This document shows, one piece after another, positions 35,152 to 44,332 of a stretch of 64,000 nt of DNA. Every line of letters starts with the position of its first letter. The stretch's first letter is position 1. A program made the translations under genes and the position numbers. The notes below the pieces were generated by a model. It had not been told where the DNA came from, searched no databases, and saw only the letters and a list, made by a program, of their open reading frames with translations. This stretch comes from Methylophaga sp. (GTDB taxonomy: Bacteria > Pseudomonadota > Gammaproteobacteria > Nitrosococcales > Methylophagaceae): assembly GCA_002706095.1 (NCBI GenBank), contig PAJP01000005.1:62001-126000 (forward strand). Reading direction: 5' to 3'.

Positions 35152-36096
35152 ATGCTTACTACACTTTCAATTTTGTTACCGATTTTCGGGTTGATTGCGG
35201 CCGGTTTTATCGCTAGAAAAACCGGCGTGCTCGGACCCACAGCGGCTAGCGAATTAAACCGTTACGTCGTCTGGCTAGCCCTGCCTGCCTTATTGTTCGA
35301 CATTATGGCACATAGCCATTGGCAAGCTTTATTTAAGCCTGCTTTTATTTATGTTTATCTGCTTGGTACTGGGGTTATTTTTGTTTTTATTCTATTGTGG
35401 CGGTTAAATCAGGGTAGTCATTTAGCTGACGCCAGTGTTGATGGTGTGGCAGCGGCTTACTCCAATACAGGTTACGTCGGTTTTCCATTGTTATTTTTAG
35501 TATTTGGTTCATCCAGTCAAGTGCCCACGACTATCGCATCCATTATTGTGGTGTGTATCTTATTTTCCATTGCCATCATGTTAATAGAAACGGGGTTGCA
35601 AGCTGAAAAAGCGCTCCACCATAGAATGAAACATGTTTTTTCTGCGGTCTTCCGTAATCCATTAGTTGTCTCTCCGATTGCCGGCGTGTTGGTCGCGGCT
35701 TCTGGGTTGACGCTGCCCAACAGCATTGAAACATTTCTTCATCTGCTCTCAGACTCCGCCAGCCCATGTGCATTAGTGAGTTTAGGGTTATTTTTAGCCA
35801 GTAATGTAAACCAAGCTGATAGTGTGGATATGCGAGCAAAACAGATTGCTTGGGTATTAACGTTTACCAAGCTTATCGCTCAACCACTGCTTGTCGCTGT
35901 GTTGGCTTTATGGGTGTTTGATATGAATAATACCTTAGCCATGATGGCAATATTATTGGCTGCGTTACCGACAGGTACCGGGCCTTTTATGCTGGCCGAA
36001 TATTACCAGCGTGATGCATTTATTACGGCTCAGACTATTATGCTCTCTACGCTTATTTCATTAGTCACATTGACGATCTTATTAAACTTGATGTGA
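35152..36096 (+). CDS. AEC-family transporter (auxin efflux carrier fold)
   Basis: This inner-membrane carrier has about ten helices (314 residues). The start is uncertain: a TTG at 35128 gives eight more residues, and neither has a strong ribosome site; I prefer the ATG at 35152 (MLTTLSILLPIFGLIAAGF), the usual family N-terminus. The motif GFIARKTGVLGPTAASELNRYVVWLALPALLF is characteristic, as are AAAYSNTGYVGFPL and the second-half PTGTGPFMLAEYY. Bacterial AEC proteins export or import small organic acids; the substrate here is unknown. Confidence 0.88.
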   Translation: MLTTLSILLPIFGLIAAGFIARKTGVLGPTAASELNRYVVWLALPALLFDIMAHSHWQALFKPAFIYVYLLGTGVIFVFILLWRLNQGSHLADASVDGVAAAYSNTGYVGFPLLFLVFGSSSQVPTTIASIIVVCILFSIAIMLIETGLQAEKALHHRMKHVFSAVFRNPLVVSPIAGVLVAASGLTLPNSIETFLHLLSDSASPCALVSLGLFLASNVNQADSVDMRAKQIAWVLTFTKLIAQPLLVAVLALWVFDMNNTLAMMAILLAALPTGTGPFMLAEYYQRDAFITAQTIMLSTLISLVTLTILLNLM

Positions 36097-36163
36097 AAGG
36101 TAGGCGTTCAAACCGGTTTTTTGTACTATTAATGAGCTTATTCACTTTTTACTGGGACCACTT

Positions 36164-36487
36164 ATGAAAAAAATTATCATCGCTACACTTGTTGCCACAT
36201 TGCTTGGCTGCACGTCAGCATCGCCTAAACAATACTACCGTCCAGCTGGCGCAGAGCAGCAAGTTGAAGTGTATGGTCGCTTTGATCAAATCAGCTTTGA
36301 ACACCAAGTGTTAATCAATGGCAGTGTGGTGGTAAATGGACAGTTATCGTATAACTACGATGAGGGTCATTTCAGTGGTGAGTATGACGGTATGACCGTC
36401 ACTTCAGACTGTAAATGGAAGATGAAAAAAGATTTGATTTGCCTGGTTAAAATTAATAACGAAATGGCCGCTACGCTGACATTTTAA
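36164..36487 (+). CDS. Small lipoprotein, unknown function
   Basis: This 107-residue protein has a signal peptide and lipobox (VATLLGCTSA, Cys16). The mature part looks like a small beta-sandwich (VEVYGRFDQISFEHQVLINGSVVVNGQLSYNYDEG) with a Cys pair (DCKWKMKKDLICLV) likely to form a disulphide. I do not recognise a family. It is monocistronic and ends in a shared terminator. Confidence 0.7.
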   Translation: MKKIIIATLVATLLGCTSASPKQYYRPAGAEQQVEVYGRFDQISFEHQVLINGSVVVNGQLSYNYDEGHFSGEYDGMTVTSDCKWKMKKDLICLVKINNEMAATLTF

Positions 36488-36495
36488 ATCCAGTT

Positions 36496-36545
36496 AGTCG
36501 TTATAACCTGAGCGTGTTTTCTCAAGTTATAACGGCTTTTTATCA
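36496..36545. terminator. Bidirectional intrinsic terminator
   Basis: AGTCGTTATAACCTGAG pairs with CTCAAGTTATAACGGCT, with one mismatch and one wobble, followed by TTTTT on the plus strand. It separates the convergent lipoprotein and HD-GYP genes and overlaps the last codons of the latter. Confidence 0.8.
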
Positions 36546-37648
36546 TCAGATAGTGCTTTCATTACTTTTTCAAATTCTGCTTTGTTGCGCCTGACAGCAG
36601 CCACACACTCAGCATCCAGTTTATTCGCCTGTTGCATTTTTTCCAGTTCAGCAATGGCATCATCTAAAGGCCACGGCTTTTTGTAGGGGCGTTGGCAGGT
36701 CAACGCATCAAAAATATCAGCTACAGTTGCAATTCTGGCCTCAAGTGGAATCTGCTCCCCTTTTAAACCTTTGGGGTAACCTGAGCCGTCAATGTATTCA
36801 TGATGACAGGCTACGATATTTCGCATCATATCTGTATCCCGCATATCTACCAGGTTATAGTCATTCAGCACTTGCTCGAGCATCACAATCCCCTTTTCCA
36901 CATGGGTTTTCATAATGCTGCGCTCTGCATCATCCAATCGACCTGGTTTATTGAGTATGGTGTCAGAAATACCGATCTTGCCAATATCATGCAGTCGAGC
37001 AAATATGTACACATGTTCTATAAACTCATCACTCAAGCGATGTTTTTTTGCCAAATCAGTAGCAATAATTCTGGCGTAACATGCCATACGATCAAGATGT
37101 AATCCGGTTTCAAAATCTCTGAAATCAGTGAAATCTCTAGCTGCTCTGACTGTCGCTAACAAGGTATTAACCAGTGATAATTCTTCATTAATCATCATGG
37201 ATATGAATTGAGCATACAAACTTAACGTAATTTTTTCTGCGTCGCTCAAAGGTTGGGGTAGATGTTCAATCTCAAAACAAACAAACCCAATAAAGCGTTG
37301 TGCTTGTTTAATGGGAATAATAAACGCGGCTAAACTTTGTGAATCTTGTTGAAAATGTTGCCAGATGGGATCATCCGTGGCGAATGAGACAAGCTTACCT
37401 TCTTCTTGTTGGCATAAGGTAAACAAGGCTTGGTTAGATTTGAGGTAGAGACTTTCATCCTTGCCGTGGCTAGCGAAATGATGACTACTCAGAAATTTCT
37501 TCAGTGAATCTGTTTTCTCATCATAAAGCATGCAGGATGACTGCGTTATTTGAGGCAAACTCTGTCGCAAACACTCATGCAACACTTCTAATCGCCCATT
37601 CAGCGTATCTGGCTTATTCGCTAGGAGTGATATCACTTTTGCATCCAT
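36527..37648 (-). CDS. GAF-like/HD-GYP c-di-GMP phosphodiesterase
   Basis: This cytoplasmic protein of about 373 residues should degrade c-di-GMP. I chose the ATG at 37648, with AGGAGG 6 bp upstream; the frame runs 16 codons further up. An N-terminal GAF-like sensor spans about 1-165. The HD-GYP domain shows HDIGKIGI (metal His-Asp), the ETGLHLDRMACYAR helix, and the GYP motif HHEYIDGSGYPKGLKGEQIP, all intact. It balances the three GGDEF proteins of the window. The ligand is unknown. Confidence 0.92.
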   Translation of the reverse strand: MDAKVISLLANKPDTLNGRLEVLHECLRQSLPQITQSSCMLYDEKTDSLKKFLSSHHFASHGKDESLYLKSNQALFTLCQQEEGKLVSFATDDPIWQHFQQDSQSLAAFIIPIKQAQRFIGFVCFEIEHLPQPLSDAEKITLSLYAQFISMMINEELSLVNTLLATVRAARDFTDFRDFETGLHLDRMACYARIIATDLAKKHRLSDEFIEHVYIFARLHDIGKIGISDTILNKPGRLDDAERSIMKTHVEKGIVMLEQVLNDYNLVDMRDTDMMRNIVACHHEYIDGSGYPKGLKGEQIPLEARIATVADIFDALTCQRPYKKPWPLDDAIAELEKMQQANKLDAECVAAVRRNKAEFEKVMKALSDDKKPL

Positions 37649-37712
37649 TTCACGCCTCCTGAACACCGCTCTTTTCATTAAGAACAGTTGTATCAATCTA
37701 TTAATGAGTGCG

Positions 37713-37729
37713 ACAAGAATCCTTCTTGT
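37713..37729. repeat. Inverted repeat in the HD-GYP/cupin intergenic region
   Basis: ACAAGAA-TCC-TTCTTGT is a perfect 7+3+7 inverted repeat, 65 bp upstream of the HD-GYP start and about 97 bp upstream of the cupin start. It is a possible operator for the divergent pair. Confidence 0.35.
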
Positions 37730-37825
37730 TAGTTGCTTTCTGTTATTATTCGCCTGCCATCATGGCAATAACGGCTTACTCAATTGTGAGATTGAGCTAT
37801 CTACATTGATATTTTAGAGATCACT

Positions 37826-38101
37826 ATGCCTGAAATTATAATTGAAAAAAACCCAAGTGAAGCACGTTTGCAAGAGTTAGGTGTTGCGGGTTGGGAAATC
37901 TGGGACTGTCCTGTGACTGAATTCAGATTGGACTTCGACGAAACTGAAAAAGCCTATATCTTAGAAGGCGAAATCGTTGTGACACCAGATGGTGAAGCAC
38001 CTGTTACCGTTGTTGCTGGTGATTATGTTGAATTTCCAGCGGGATTAAAAAGCTTCTGGAAAGTCACAAAAACATTACGTAAACACTATAGTTACGACTA
38101 G
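37826..38101 (+). CDS. Small cupin-domain protein (cupin_3 type)
   Basis: This 91-residue single-domain cupin resembles the cupin_3/EutQ group: GWEIWDCPVTEFRLDFDETEKAYILEGEIVVTPDG followed by VVAGDYVEFPAGLKSFWKVTKTLRKHY. The metal-ligand pattern of ordinary cupins is reduced: no HxH pair is seen, and Glu and Tyr take its place. Family members are of unknown function. It is monocistronic with its own terminator. Confidence 0.82.
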   Translation: MPEIIIEKNPSEARLQELGVAGWEIWDCPVTEFRLDFDETEKAYILEGEIVVTPDGEAPVTVVAGDYVEFPAGLKSFWKVTKTLRKHYSYD

Positions 38102-38107
38102 TTTTTC

Positions 38108-38137
38108 TGAAAAAGGCATCCACCGGGTGCCTTTTTA
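38108..38137. terminator. Bidirectional intrinsic terminator
   Basis: AAAAAGGCATCC-ACC-GGGTGCCTTTTT forms a stem of about 12 bp with a G-T wobble, between the cupin (ends 38101) and ackA (ends 38135). T-runs are present on both strands. Confidence 0.88.
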
Positions 38138-39358
38138 TTTGTTTAGATTTAGCTGTATGGCAATATTCCGTGCGATCTGTTTTTCTTCATCCGTTTTTAT
38201 CACCAAGATAGGTACATCACTCCTCAGATGATGAACGGCTGATACTGTCTCTTTTAACTTCTGATTGTTTTCAGCATTGATAACAACGCCATATCGGCCT
38301 AATTCATCACAGGCCAAAGCACGAATCATGGCTGCATTTTCACCAATGCCGCCAGTAAATATGATGGCGTCGACTCGTCCCAGACTAATCATGTAGGCGC
38401 CAATATAACGTCGAAGCTGGTGCACATACATTTGAATCGCTAAGCTCGCTTCTTTATCACCCTGCTCAGCTCGATGCTGAATCTCAGCCATATTATGTGT
38501 GCCGGTAATCGCCACCAAACCGGATTCAAAATTAAGCTGATGCTCCAGCTGTTCTGCTGAAATACCTGTCTGCTCCTGAATGTATAGAGGTACAGCCGCA
38601 TCCAAGTCGCCACTGCGATTTCCCATCATAAGGCCCTGTAATGGCGTAAAGCCCATCGAAGTATCAAAACTCTGGCCGTTTTTAATCGCACAAGCGCTTG
38701 CACCATTACCCAGGTGCAAGGTAATTAAATTGAGTTCATTCAGAGGTTTTTCCAGATAAACAGCGGCCTGCTGGGCTACATATTGATGAGATAAGCCATG
38801 AAACCCATAGCGGCGGACATCATGGTTTTGATACCAGTCATCAGGCACTGCATACCGATAGACATGCTCCGGAATGGTCTGGTGAAAATCGGTATCAAAA
38901 ACGGCAAATTGTCTGACCTGAGAAAATAATTCCTGGCAGGTTTTTATGCCTGCAATATTACCTGGTAAATGCTGTGGTGCCAGATGCTGGTATGACTCAA
39001 TAGTCGTGAGGACATCTTTGTTCAACTCAACGGGAGCAAAGAATCGAGCACCACCATGAACAACCCTATGGCCTATCACATCTAACTGTATCCCCGATGC
39101 CCCGTTAAAGAAACACTGCATATCATCTGCAATCACGTGAAAAGCAGCCTGATGATTTTTTATTGCAACAGTAGACTCTGACTGTTTGACGATGTCTGAA
39201 AAACGTTTATCCACACAAACATGATGTTTTGCGGATGACTCACCAATCCCCTGGATACTGCCTTCTAATAAAACAGCCTCATCCTTGAGCTGAAGTAATT
39301 TATATTTAACAGACGAACTACCACTGTTAAGTACTAATATGACAGATTGCGTTGTCAT
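38135..39358 (-). CDS. ackA: Acetate kinase
   Basis: This 407-residue ASKHA-fold kinase interconverts acetyl phosphate plus ADP with acetate plus ATP. Motifs present: VLNSGSSSVKYKLLQL at the N-terminus, HRVVHGGARFFAP, FDTDFHQTIPEHVYRYAVP, RRYGFHGLSHQYV, LHLGNGASACAIKNGQSFDTSMGFTPLQGLMMGNRSGDLD, and FTGGIGENAAMIR. It follows the phosphoketolase gene by 4 bp. The pair converts pentose or hexose phosphate to glyceraldehyde or erythrose phosphate, acetate and ATP. No phosphotransacetylase is nearby. Confidence 0.97.
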   Translation of the reverse strand: MTTQSVILVLNSGSSSVKYKLLQLKDEAVLLEGSIQGIGESSAKHHVCVDKRFSDIVKQSESTVAIKNHQAAFHVIADDMQCFFNGASGIQLDVIGHRVVHGGARFFAPVELNKDVLTTIESYQHLAPQHLPGNIAGIKTCQELFSQVRQFAVFDTDFHQTIPEHVYRYAVPDDWYQNHDVRRYGFHGLSHQYVAQQAAVYLEKPLNELNLITLHLGNGASACAIKNGQSFDTSMGFTPLQGLMMGNRSGDLDAAVPLYIQEQTGISAEQLEHQLNFESGLVAITGTHNMAEIQHRAEQGDKEASLAIQMYVHQLRRYIGAYMISLGRVDAIIFTGGIGENAAMIRALACDELGRYGVVINAENNQKLKETVSAVHHLRSDVPILVIKTDEEKQIARNIAIQLNLNK

Positions 39359-39362
39359 GAGA

Positions 39363-41759
39363 TTACTCTTTTATGGTTGAGATATCGCCCCACTTCCAAT
39401 CACCAAACTCAGGCTTATCGATACCGTATTCATAGGCATATAAACTACAGCTTATTTGATGATCACGTAATTGTTGTTTTGCATGAGCACCAATACCTTG
39501 TAAACGATCTACGCGATCAATAATGTCCATAGCGATAGTAAATCGATCAATCTGATTACGGATCGCTAACTCCAGTGGCGTATTGATATTGCCCTTTTCG
39601 TTATAACCATGAACATGAAAATTGGTATGATTGGTCCGACGGTAAATCAAGCGATGAATTAACCATGGATAACCATGGAAATTAAAGATCACCGGTTTAT
39701 CTTTTGTAAACAGGCTGTCAAAGTCTTTATCACTCAAACCATGAGGATGTTCACTGTCCGAGATGAGTTTGAATAAGTCGACAACATTAATAAAACGAAT
39801 CTTCAAATCATCAAAATACTGATGAATAAGATCGATGGCGGCCAGTGCTTCCTGGGTGGGAATATCACCACACCCCACCACCACAGCATCTGGTTCAACA
39901 CCTTCATCTGAACTTGCCCACTCCCATATTCCCACGCCTTTTGTGCAATGTTTAACAGCTTCATCCGCATCAAGATATTGGAAATGTTTTTGTTTGTCGG
40001 CCACGATCACATTCACATAATTTTTGGCCTTCAAACAATGGTCGGCAACAGATAACAAAGTATTCACATCTGGTGGCAGGTAAATACGGCAGACTTTTGG
40101 ACTCTTATTGAGGACTAAATCTAAAAAGCCCGGATCTTGGTGGGTAAAACCATTATGATCTTGACGCCAGACAGTGGATGTAATCAGTAAGTTAAGCGAA
40201 GATATCGGTGCACGCCACGCGATGTTATTACAGATATCCAACCATTTAGCATGTTGATTAAACATGGAATCAATCACATGAATGAAGGCTTCATAACTGG
40301 CAAAAAAACCGTGTCGACCCGTTAATAAATACCCTTCAAGCCAACCTTCCAGCGTATGTTCGGATAACATTTCCATAACGCGACCATCTCGTGCCAGTTC
40401 GCCACCATCCTGATCTTCGGGTAATAACTCACCCATCCATGTTTTTTTACTGACTTCATAAATATTATCGAGCTTATTAGAGCTGTTTTCATCGGGACCA
40501 AAGACTCTGAAGTTGCTGTTATTTTTCTTCATGATGTCACGCAGAAACTGACCTAATGGTCGGGTGTTTTCTACCAGACTCTGCCCCGGCTTATCGATAG
40601 ATACCGCATAATCACGAAAATCAGGCATTTTCAGTGATTTTCTAAGCAATCCACCATTGGCATGTAGGCTGGCACTCATTCTTTTGTTACCTTTTGGCGC
40701 CAGTGCTTTTAGCTCTGGCAGAAGCTGACCATCTTCATTAAATAGTTGCTCTGGTCGGTAACTTTTGAGCCAGTTTTCTAATTGAGCAAGGTGTTCCGGA
40801 TTGTCTTTGACACCACCTAATGGCACTTGATGCGCGCGCCAGAAACCTTCGACCCTATGACCATCCACTTCTTTTGGCCCTGTCCAGCCTTTGGGGGTAC
40901 GTAGAATGATCATCGGCCAACGCGGTCTTTCATCGCTGCCAGACTCTCTGATACGTTGCTGTGTTTCACGAATGTCGACAATGCACTCTTCCATCACTTT
41001 TGCCATGGTTTGATGCATAAGTTCAGGATCATCACCTTCGACAAAATGTGGCGTCCAGCCATAGCCACGAAATAACTGCTCAATTTCTTCATGTGAAATA
41101 CGAGACAAAATGGTCGGATTATTTATTTTGTAGCCGTTTAAATTCAGGATAGGTAAAACAGCGCCATCCGTCTTAGGATTAAGAAATTTATTTGAGTGCC
41201 ATGACGTCGCAAGCGGGCCTGTTTCAGACTCACCGTCCCCGACCATGACTGCCACAACTAAATCCGGATTATCATAAGCCGCACCAAACGCATGAGAAAC
41301 GCTATACCCCAGCTCTCCGCCTTCGTGGATCGAGCCCGGTGTTTCCGGTGTGCAGTGGCTACCTATTCCACCAGGAAAAGAGAATGATTTAAAAAAGTGT
41401 TTCAGACCGTCAATGTCTTCACTTTTATTCGGATAAATCTCTGAGTAAGTGCCTTCCAAATACACGGGCGCTAATACACCAGGTGCCCCATGACCAGGGC
41501 CTGCTAGAAAAATCGCATCCAGATCGTATTTATTAATCAATCTGTTCAAATGGATATAAGAAAAGCTCAAAGCCGGACTGGCACCCCAGTGTCCCAATAG
41601 TCGATTCTTAATATGTTCAGCTTTAAGTGGTTCACGCAGTAGAGGGTTGTCTTGCAGATAAATCATGCCTGCGGCAAGGTAGTTACAGGCTCGCCAGTAA
41701 GCATCAATGTTTGTCAGATCGTTGGCATCAAGAGGTGTAGCAGACAAAGTGCTGTTCAT
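39363..41759 (-). CDS. xfp: Xylulose-5-phosphate/fructose-6-phosphate phosphoketolase
   Basis: This 798-residue thiamine-diphosphate enzyme cleaves xylulose-5-phosphate (and usually fructose-6-phosphate) with phosphate to give acetyl phosphate. The cofactor motif is [25 protein letters not shown]...[12 protein letters not shown]. Other marks are the N-terminal [70 protein letters not shown] and [18 protein letters not shown]. Length matches the family. With ackA it forms an operon. In ribulose-monophosphate methylotrophs this shunt makes C2 units and ATP from formaldehyde-derived sugar phosphates. Confidence 0.97.
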   Translation of the reverse strand: MNSTLSATPLDANDLTNIDAYWRACNYLAAGMIYLQDNPLLREPLKAEHIKNRLLGHWGASPALSFSYIHLNRLINKYDLDAIFLAGPGHGAPGVLAPVYLEGTYSEIYPNKSEDIDGLKHFFKSFSFPGGIGSHCTPETPGSIHEGGELGYSVSHAFGAAYDNPDLVVAVMVGDGESETGPLATSWHSNKFLNPKTDGAVLPILNLNGYKINNPTILSRISHEEIEQLFRGYGWTPHFVEGDDPELMHQTMAKVMEECIVDIRETQQRIRESGSDERPRWPMIILRTPKGWTGPKEVDGHRVEGFWRAHQVPLGGVKDNPEHLAQLENWLKSYRPEQLFNEDGQLLPELKALAPKGNKRMSASLHANGGLLRKSLKMPDFRDYAVSIDKPGQSLVENTRPLGQFLRDIMKKNNSNFRVFGPDENSSNKLDNIYEVSKKTWMGELLPEDQDGGELARDGRVMEMLSEHTLEGWLEGYLLTGRHGFFASYEAFIHVIDSMFNQHAKWLDICNNIAWRAPISSLNLLITSTVWRQDHNGFTHQDPGFLDLVLNKSPKVCRIYLPPDVNTLLSVADHCLKAKNYVNVIVADKQKHFQYLDADEAVKHCTKGVGIWEWASSDEGVEPDAVVVGCGDIPTQEALAAIDLIHQYFDDLKIRFINVVDLFKLISDSEHPHGLSDKDFDSLFTKDKPVIFNFHGYPWLIHRLIYRRTNHTNFHVHGYNEKGNINTPLELAIRNQIDRFTIAMDIIDRVDRLQGIGAHAKQQLRDHQISCSLYAYEYGIDKPEFGDWKWGDISTIKE

Positions 41760-41936
41760 AGAGTACTCCTTGCTTTATGTATCAGTGCAGACTAGCTAAG
41801 TAAGATGACAATGGTTTGACTTACTCAAGCTGACATTTGATAAAAATGATAGTTTCAATCAGCCTACTCTTATTGCTGACTACCATAAAGAGGAATAACG
41901 AATAAATTGATGAAGATCAGGAAAGCGTGATTAAGA

Positions 41937-41964
41937 TGAGCGCCTGTTATTCTGCAGGCGCTCA
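41937..41964 (-). terminator. Hairpin terminator after the TonB receptor gene
   Basis: TGAGCGCCTG-TTATTCTG-CAGGCGCTCA is a perfect 10-bp GC-rich stem 12 bp after the receptor stop. The T-run on the minus strand is poor (TCTTAATC), so termination may be partial. Confidence 0.65.
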
Positions 41965-41976
41965 GGTTAGATTCAA

Positions 41977-44190
41977 TTAATAAAAATCAACTGTGGCACT
42001 GATTGAAACGGTTCTTGGTGCGCCGAGTACAAGATATCCATTACCTGGATAGCCGCCAACTGAAGCCCAATAGTCTCTATCAAATAGATTATCAACACGT
42101 GCTCTCAGAGTCAGATCTTGATTATCCAGTTGAATTAGATATTTCGCCCCAATATCGATTGTTGTCCAGCCATCAACTTTGAGTGTATTAGCATCATCTG
42201 CATAACGAGAACCTGTGTAGTTAACTCGTCCATCTAATGCCAGCCCATTCACTGACGGAACCTCCCACTCAGCCCCAACAGTCGCCTGCCACTTGGCAAC
42301 TCCAATTACTCGGTTGTCATCAATGCTACTATCACCTGTATCTTTTTGCTTCGCATCCAGCCATGTCACCCCACCAAGTAACTTCAAGTCATCAGTCGCT
42401 TTACCATATAAGGTTAGCTCAACACCCTGATGCTCATCTTCACCTGATTGTCTAAAAACGGGCCTATCAGGATTACTTTTATCCATAAAAGAACGAGGTT
42501 TTGATGTTGTGAAATATGCTAGCCCAGCTCCAAAGCTATTTGTTTCATATTTCAGGCCAATTTCTTTTTGCTCTGAAACGTAAGGGGCAAAAGATTCTCC
42601 TGCATTCACTACAGTAACATTCGAACCAGAATTAGTTTGCGTTGTACTGTCAGCCGTATCCCCTTTAGTCAAGCTTTCAATATAATTGGCATATATAGCG
42701 AATTCTTCAGTTAGCTTATATACGGCGCCTATTGCAGGTGTAATTTCACTATCATCATACTTTCCAATCAGTCCAGTCTGGCCGTTATAATCATAATCTT
42801 CTGTTTTTAATGTTTGATGACGAGCACCTAAAGTGAGCAGTAACCTATCATCCATAAAAGATAATGTGTCCCCAAGTGCAAAGCTGTTCAGCCTCACTCG
42901 ACTACCTAATCTCGGACTGTATAAATCAGCTAACGCAGGCTTAGTATAATAAGTTGGATTGTATAAATTGCTGCCACCAGGAATAGACACAAACCGGAAT
43001 GCATTCTTTTTCTCTGACTCAAAGTATGAGTATGCTGCAACCAATTCATGTTTGATAACCCCAGTATTGAACTTGCCTTTAATACCGACTTCGCCCGTTT
43101 GAATACGATCTATGCGGCCATTATCAAATCTGCTCAATGTGCCATTTCCGGTAATACCGTTTGTAATATTTAGATTACTGAGAGAATTTTCTTCTTCCCC
43201 ATGTCTCATCCCATAAGCAGCCCAAGCAGTTATATTTTCAGTAAAATCATATTCACCTCTGAATGTACCAAAGTAATCTTTTTCATTTGAGTAAGACCAT
43301 GGTTGAGCCCAATTCTCACTTGCATTGGGCGTCGATGGAACGTTACTAACTGCGTTCATCAAACGTAAATTTGTTCTTGTTTGTGCCAACTGATGATTTT
43401 GATACCCCATATCAGCAGAGAGTCTTAATCGCTCACCTTGGTAATCCAAACCGATATTAAATAAGTTCAGTTCAGCTTGTTCGTCATCAATAGATGTACC
43501 GCCATTATGATGTGCTGCATTGACCCTGATCCCAAACTCATCATATTCACCAAAACGACGAGCAATATCAGCTGCTCCATTACGCTCATCATTTACTGAT
43601 GCGCCCAGCGTGATTCGATTTAAGTCATAGTTTGGAGCTCGTTTAGGCAAAAGGTTAATCGCTCCCCCTATGCCACCTCCGTTTGGATTAGCGCCAGTTA
43701 GGAAAGCTGTTGCGCCACGAAGAACTTCTACGCGCTCAAATAGCTCTGTAGCAATATACTGACGTGGTAATAATGAATATAAACCGTTATATGCCACATC
43801 ATCGGAGTTTAAAATGAATCCGCGTATGAAATAAGATTCCTGAAAGTTTCCGAACCCTCTTGCAACTCTGACCGTCGGATCATTTCGTAATACATCCCCA
43901 ACACTCTGCGCTTGCCTGTCCTGTATAAACTCATTGGTGTAACTGGTAATACTGAATGGGGTATCTAAGTTATCTTTTGTACCCAAAATGCCGGCTCGGC
44001 CTCCTTCAGCCACCTGGCCTCCAGCAAACGCAGGTGAGAGTCCCTCAGCTGAAGCATCAGCACTCGCAGTTACAGATAAGGTGTCCAATTCTAGAGCAGT
44101 GTTAGCTGACGTTTGCACTTCATCTGCTAATGCATTCTGAATCCCCCCCATGGCCAATGCCAACATCATACAAGTTGATTTTATTCTCAT
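41977..44190 (-). CDS. TonB-dependent siderophore receptor
   Basis: This 737-residue outer-membrane gated channel is of the ferric-siderophore type. A signal peptide lies at about 1-22 (ending ALADE). A TonB-box-like DTLSVTA is near residue 35. The plug domain follows (NLDTPFSITSYTNEFIQDRQAQSVGDVLRNDPTVRVARGFGN...YFIRGF, about 75-195), then a 22-strand barrel ending APRTVSISATVDFY. There is no N-terminal signalling domain, so it does not drive an ECF system. A Fur-box-like site lies upstream at 44243-44261. The ligand is unknown; the sequence is of the hydroxamate/ferrichrome-like TIGR01783 group. Confidence 0.92.
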   Translation of the reverse strand: MRIKSTCMMLALAMGGIQNALADEVQTSANTALELDTLSVTASADASAEGLSPAFAGGQVAEGGRAGILGTKDNLDTPFSITSYTNEFIQDRQAQSVGDVLRNDPTVRVARGFGNFQESYFIRGFILNSDDVAYNGLYSLLPRQYIATELFERVEVLRGATAFLTGANPNGGGIGGAINLLPKRAPNYDLNRITLGASVNDERNGAADIARRFGEYDEFGIRVNAAHHNGGTSIDDEQAELNLFNIGLDYQGERLRLSADMGYQNHQLAQTRTNLRLMNAVSNVPSTPNASENWAQPWSYSNEKDYFGTFRGEYDFTENITAWAAYGMRHGEEENSLSNLNITNGITGNGTLSRFDNGRIDRIQTGEVGIKGKFNTGVIKHELVAAYSYFESEKKNAFRFVSIPGGSNLYNPTYYTKPALADLYSPRLGSRVRLNSFALGDTLSFMDDRLLLTLGARHQTLKTEDYDYNGQTGLIGKYDDSEITPAIGAVYKLTEEFAIYANYIESLTKGDTADSTTQTNSGSNVTVVNAGESFAPYVSEQKEIGLKYETNSFGAGLAYFTTSKPRSFMDKSNPDRPVFRQSGEDEHQGVELTLYGKATDDLKLLGGVTWLDAKQKDTGDSSIDDNRVIGVAKWQATVGAEWEVPSVNGLALDGRVNYTGSRYADDANTLKVDGWTTIDIGAKYLIQLDNQDLTLRARVDNLFDRDYWASVGGYPGNGYLVLGAPRTVSISATVDFY

Positions 44191-44242
44191 TTTTTATCCT
44201 ATTTAGCTTGAATTAATTGTAAATTAAAGTAAACGAAGTGTA

Positions 44243-44261
44243 AATGAGACTGATTTTTATT
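44243..44261 (-). promoter_or_regulatory. Fur-box-like site upstream of the siderophore receptor
   Basis: AATGAGACTGATTTTTATT matches the 19-bp Fur consensus (AATGATAATCATTATCATT) at 14 of 19 positions. It lies about 53 bp upstream of the receptor start, a normal place for iron repression. A match this loose in AT-rich DNA could be chance. Confidence 0.4.
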
Positions 44262-44332
44262 TATTAACAATATTTAACTATGCGTTGAATGCTAACTTGA
44301 TGTAATCTTTAGTTATTACACAAGGATCGAAT

